From: Deinococcus sp. YIM 77859 | GTDB lineage: Bacteria; Deinococcota; Deinococci; Deinococcales; Deinococcaceae | Assembly: GCF_000745175.1 (NCBI RefSeq) | Contig: NZ_JQNI01000002.1 | Span: forward strand, 480,001-544,000 | Length of the DNA stretch: 64,000 nucleotides | Direction: 5' to 3' | Shown: positions 59,529-64,000 of the stretch, one piece after another | Layout of the letters: every line of letters begins with the position of its first letter | How positions within the stretch are numbered: the first letter of the stretch is position 1 | The notes under the pieces: generated by a model | What the model saw: the letters and a program-made list of their open reading frames with translations, nothing else | The model's database searches: none | Told to the model about the DNA's origin: nothing | Position numbers and translations under genes: made by a program

Positions 59529-60388
59529 GGTGTTTCTCCTCTCGCCTGTAGAATGGCCCGTGCTCGAGCGAGCATGGGTTCGTCCACCATCTGCCCCTCG
59601 AAGGAAAAGGCGCCGCGGCCCTCCAGCGCGGCCTGATGGGCTGCGTCCAGCAGGCGGCGGGCGCGTTCTGCCTCGGCGACCGTGGGCCCAAAACACTCGT
59701 GGGCCAGGGCCACCTGGGCAGGATGAATGCACAGCTTCCCGCCGTAGCCCAGCGCGCGGCCCTGCGCGGCGTCCTCTCGGAAAGCCGCCTCATCCTTCAG
59801 TCGTGTCACGACGATATCCAGCGCGTGCACGCCCGCCAGCCGCGCTGCGAGCGCGACGTGTGAGCGGGCGTACAGCACTTCGAGGTTTCCCGGTGTGCGC
59901 TGTCCGCCCAGATCGGTCGTGTAATCCTCCGCACCGAAGTAGGCCCAGGACACCGCCGGTTCGGTCATGATCTCGTGCGCGTGCCACACCCCCGCAGCGG
60001 TTTCCAGGCCCGCCAGCACGGGAAGGCGCAGGTCCCGTGCGGCGAGCGCGCCCACCACCCGCTGCACGTCCGCCGCTGACTCCAGCTTGGGCACCACAAC
60101 GCCCGCCAGTTCCGGCGTGAGCACCCCCAGGTCTTCCTCGAAAAAGGGGGAGTGCACCGCGTTGACCCGCACGAATACCGCGAGGTGCGGGGCGGCAGCG
60201 ATCAGGTCGCGGGCCGCGTCACGGGCCACCGGACGGGCAGCGGCCTTGGCTTCGGGCGTGCTCGGCACGGCGTCTTCCAGGTCGATCACGGCGGCGTCAG
60301 GCTGGGCGCGGGGCAGCTTGGCGATCAGGTCCGGGCGGTTTCCCGGCGCAAACAGCACGCTGCGGGGCTGGAGGACCGCCGTACTCAT
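59525..60388 (-). CDS. CitE-like lyase of the HpcH/HpaI family
   Basis: 287 aa. [17 protein letters not shown], the [17 protein letters not shown] motif (Mg ligand Asp), [25 protein letters not shown] and [11 protein letters not shown] fit L-malyl-CoA or β-methylmalyl-CoA lyase-type CitE proteins more than true citrate lyase, for which the partner subunits are absent. With the coupled MaoC gene it may cleave or form branched C4-C5 acyl-CoAs. ATG 60388 follows GGAGGGGGAA. Confidence 0.9.
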
Positions 60389-60598
60389 CCGGTCTTCCCC
60401 CTCCACCCCACCCTACGGCTTCCAGTTGAAGAACTCCGACCGGCGGAAGAAGGAAAAGGACAGCCAGAATGGCGGTTGCCTTGGGCGCTTTCCCAAGGGC
60501 GAACGGCCAGGGCCGGAAGCCGGATCAAACAAGCGTTCGTTGGCACGGCGTTCAGCATACGGGACGCAGCAGGCCTCAAGCTCTACACAGGAGAAGCC

Positions 60599-61675
60599 AT
60601 GAATCCACCCCTCCCCCCCTTTGAACTTGGGTTGTACAGTTTCGGCGAACTCACCCCCGACCCCGTGACCGGGGCGACCCTCAGCCCCGAGCAGCGGCTC
60701 AAAGACCTGCTGGAAGAGATCGAGCTGGCCGACCAGGTGGGCCTAGACGTGTTCGGCATCGGAGAGCACCACCGGCCCGACTATCTCGTTTCGGCGCCGA
60801 GCGTCGTGCTTGCGGCGGCCGCTGCACGCACGCGCCGCATTCGCCTCACCAGCGCCGTCACGGTGTTGGGGACCGAGGATCCCATTCGGGTGTACCAGCA
60901 GTACGCCACGCTTGACCTCCTGTCGGGCGGTCGAGCGGAAATCATGGTGGGGCGCGGCTCTTTTGCAGAGTCCTTTCCGCTGTTTCTGGGCGGGCCGCCG
61001 CTCGATTACGACGCGCTTTTTGCAGAGAAGCTGGAGCTGCTGCTCAAGGTGCGCAAGGACGAGCATGTCTTCTGGCAGGGCCGCACACGTCCTCCGCTGC
61101 GTGGCGAGGGTGTCTATCCCCGCACCCGTCCCGAACTCCCCATCTGGCTGGCGGTGGGCGGCACCCCTGCTTCCGCACGTCGCGCCGGGACGCTCGGCCT
61201 GCCGATGGCGCTGGCCATCATCGGCGGCCTCCCGGAGCGCTTCCGGCCTTTTGTCGAGCTCTACCGCGAGGCGGCCCGCACGGCCGGGCACGGCGAGCTG
61301 CCCCTGGGGATCAACGCGCACGGCTACATCGCGCCAACCTCCCAGGCGGCAGCGAATGAAGCCTACCCGGCCCATGCCCTGGTGATGAACCGCATCGGAC
61401 GTGAACGGGGCTGGCCGCCCATCACGCGCGCGCACTTCGAGGGTGACCGCTCGCCGCGCGGCGCCCTCTTCGTGGGTGATCCGCAGCAGGTGACCGAAAA
61501 GATCCTCTTCCAGCACGAGCTGTTTGGGCACCAGCGCTTCCTGATGCAGCTGAGTGTGGGGACCCTGCCGCACGCGCAGATCATGCGGGCGATCGAACTG
61601 TACGGCACAGTCGTCGCCCCGGCGGTGCGGGCAGAGGTGGCTCGGCGGGGCGCTCTTCAGACCGGCACGGCGTAG
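60599..61675 (+). CDS. LLM-class flavin-dependent oxidoreductase
   Basis: 358 aa luciferase-like TIM barrel using reduced [46 protein letters not shown] and [12 protein letters not shown] are family signatures. Substrate unknown. ATG 60599 has AGGAGA at 60589-60594; the long open frame upstream has no such site. Alone in its transcription unit. Confidence 0.92.
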   Translation: MNPPLPPFELGLYSFGELTPDPVTGATLSPEQRLKDLLEEIELADQVGLDVFGIGEHHRPDYLVSAPSVVLAAAAARTRRIRLTSAVTVLGTEDPIRVYQQYATLDLLSGGRAEIMVGRGSFAESFPLFLGGPPLDYDALFAEKLELLLKVRKDEHVFWQGRTRPPLRGEGVYPRTRPELPIWLAVGGTPASARRAGTLGLPMALAIIGGLPERFRPFVELYREAARTAGHGELPLGINAHGYIAPTSQAAANEAYPAHALVMNRIGRERGWPPITRAHFEGDRSPRGALFVGDPQQVTEKILFQHELFGHQRFLMQLSVGTLPHAQIMRAIELYGTVVAPAVRAEVARRGALQTGTA

Positions 61676-61702
61676 CGGACGGTCGGCTGACCCGTTGCCC
61701 CC

Positions 61703-62262
61703 TCAGGTCCCGAGCGCCGGCGCGGGCTCGATGCCCGTCGCGTACAGATCCTGCCCCCGCGCTTCGAGCCGCACGCGGGGAAGGGGTGCGTTCGCCTTGC
61801 CGAAGACAGCGACTCCACCCTGCAGGGGATCAAAGACGCTGAAGTGACAGGGGCAGCCCAGTTGCGGGTGACGTTCGCCCGGTGGTGGGCGGTAGTTGTA
61901 CGCAAAGGCCAGCACCTCCGGGTCACGCACCAGGTTCACGGCGCAGCCCAGGTGGGTGCAGACCCGGGAGTAGGCCGCGTAATGGGCGTCCCCGACGCTG
62001 AGGCCGCCCGGCACCGGCCCGGGTACCCGCAGCGCCACGCAGGGCCGCCCCGCGTACTGGAAGGCCACCTCGGTCCACTCTTCCGCAAGGGCCTCCAGCG
62101 CGGCGACCCGCACCGCCTTCCCCGGCTGGAAGTCCGGCGGGCCGACCCTTTCTTTGCCCCAGGTCACGCGGCTGGCATACCAGCCCATGTAGCCAAAGGC
62201 ACCCAGCGTGCCCGCGACCGGCAGCACCCACCAGCGTTCCAGAAGGGCGCGGCGGCTCAGCC

Positions 62263-62266
<4 letters not shown>
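61703..62266 (-). CDS. Rieske 2Fe-2S protein
   Basis: 187 aa. An SRRALLE twin-arginine-like start and one N-terminal helix (about 12-31) anchor it outside the membrane. The cluster motifs are CTHLGC (Cys103, His105, Cys108) and CPCHFSVFD (Cys138, Cys140, His141), the high-potential type with a disulfide, as in bc complexes. ATG overlaps the stop of the cytochrome gene (ATGA). A quinol:cytochrome c reductase role is likely, but no cytochrome b is in view. Confidence 0.93.
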
Positions 62267-63299
<1,033 letters not shown>

Positions 63300-63303
<4 letters not shown>

Positions 63304-63788
63304 ATCTTCTCCCCGGGCCGCCGGGTCTTCCGCTGCACCTCGGCGAGATAGGGGTCAAAGGGTTCCTCGGTGGCAGGAAGGGCTGCCGGAGCTGCCTGCC
63401 CCGCCGCGGGCCTGCGCCGCAGAACGCGCCACAGCACTGCGCCCCCCGCCACAAGCGCCACCACCGGGGCACCCCACAGCACGAGGTTACTCCCCTCCTT
63501 GGGCGGATCGAGCAGCACGAAGTTCCCGTAGCGTGCCGCGAAGTAGGCGTAGATCTCCCGGTCGCTGCGCCCCGCCGCCACCTGTTCCCGCACCTCCCGC
63601 AGCATCTCCCGGCTGATGTCGTTCGTGCTTTCGGTGATCGGCACGCCGGTGCAGATCGGGCAGCGCAGGTTGCGCCCCAACTGCTCGGCGCGGGCCTCCT
63701 GCGCGGGGCTGAGGGCGAGGGAAGCCGAGAGCAGCAGGCAGAGCGCCGTGGGCAGTGCCCACCGCCCGCTGGCGGCCGACCGTCTCAC
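63300..63788 (-). CDS. ccmH: CcmH, apocytochrome c thiol reductase
   Basis: 162 aa. N-terminal signal helix (about 8-28), the periplasmic LRCPICTG motif (Cys43, Cys46) that keeps the CxxCH of apocytochrome reduced, and a helix near 108-125 that anchors the C-terminus. GTG 63788 overlaps the ccmG stop (GTGA). The C-terminal tail is Arg/Pro-rich. Confidence 0.94.
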
Positions 63789-64000
63789 AGCCCCGCCACC
63801 CCGATCTTGGAGAGCCCCACGTTCAGCCGCTCGCGGGTGAGACCACCGCGGTCCACGTGCCGGATCATGCCCTCGCGGTCGATGAAAAAGGTCTCGGGAA
63901 TGCCCGCGACGCCGTAGTTGATGCCGGTCTTGATCCCCGGGTCGCGCAGCGAGGGGTAGGCGAGAGCGTACTCGCGGATGAAGTCGCGCGCATTCTGCTC
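63785..64000 (-). CDS. ccmG: CcmG/DsbE-type thioredoxin, C-terminal part
   Basis: Only the last 71 residues are in the window. They hold [15 protein letters not shown] with the cis-proline loop typical of CcmG/TlpA, then a short C-terminus ending SKIGVAGL. The CxxC active site lies outside. Its stop is shared with the ccmH start, so it is the upstream gene of this cytochrome c maturation operon. Confidence 0.9.
   Translation of the reverse strand, partial: EQNARDFIREYALAYPSLRDPGIKTGINYGVAGIPETFFIDREGMIRHVDRGGLTRERLNVGLSKIGVAGL

Overview
The window is GC-rich, gene-dense bacterial chromosome and most probably comes from a Deinococcus. The evidence is the protein repertoire: an α-aminoadipate-type homocitrate synthase, a CcmI-like protein fused to cytochrome c, and an LRV-repeat protein. 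Promoter style agrees: about a dozen genes have a TANNNT -10 box only 5-7 bases before an ATG or GTG, the leaderless arrangement known from Deinococcus. I cannot fix the species. I see no phage, insertion sequence, CRISPR array or rRNA. The one tRNA is tRNA-Val(UAC).

Left part (1-13 kb): a minus-strand formate operon (molybdenum formate dehydrogenase, DUF1641 protein, FdhD, OFA-family transporter cut by the window edge). Next comes a 600-base stretch with no sure gene, then a scar where a GH36 α-galactosidase and a divergent LacI regulator have both lost their N-termini. After this lie tRNA-Val, a small heat-shock protein, miaA, glgC, a B12-dependent acyl-CoA mutase subunit with isobutyryl-type specificity residues, and a PfpI/DJ-1 protein.

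Middle (13-42 kb): typA behind a promoter and terminator-like leader, two unknown proteins, a DUF1540 protein, a CDF metal exporter, uvrD, an LRV-repeat protein, a phosphoesterase, a MoxR-ATPase/DUF2201 pair, and a membrane Fe-S oxidoreductase (FadF/EMO-like) with a repetitive tail. The riboflavin operon ribD-ribE-ribBA-ribH follows under an FMN riboswitch. Then come degV, a class-A β-lactamase-like lipoprotein, an NrnA-like DHH phosphatase, a HAD hydrolase, isocitrate lyase preceded by three copies of a 9-base motif, and the phoH-ybeY-dgkA and CNNM/CorC-cdd groups.

Right part (42-64 kb): aroE coupled to a large CHASE/PAS sensor kinase and a REC-kinase hybrid; OsmC, maf, deoC, bcp, rpiA, a PIG-L deacetylase, a YyaL protein and a class-V PLP enzyme; a PhzF-like/BenE pair in which BenE is broken at a C7 tract; homocitrate synthase, an aldo/keto reductase, a CitE-MaoC pair and a flavin monooxygenase-like protein. 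The window ends in a cytochrome c maturation operon (ccmG-ccmH-ccmI::cytochrome c-Rieske). Core metabolism and electron transfer dominate. The most informative anomalies are the deletion scar, the mutase active site, the repeats before aceA, two terminator-containing leaders, the BenE frameshift, the PhzF-like protein lacking its catalytic Glu, and the unusual fusion and tail of the two Fe-S/heme proteins.
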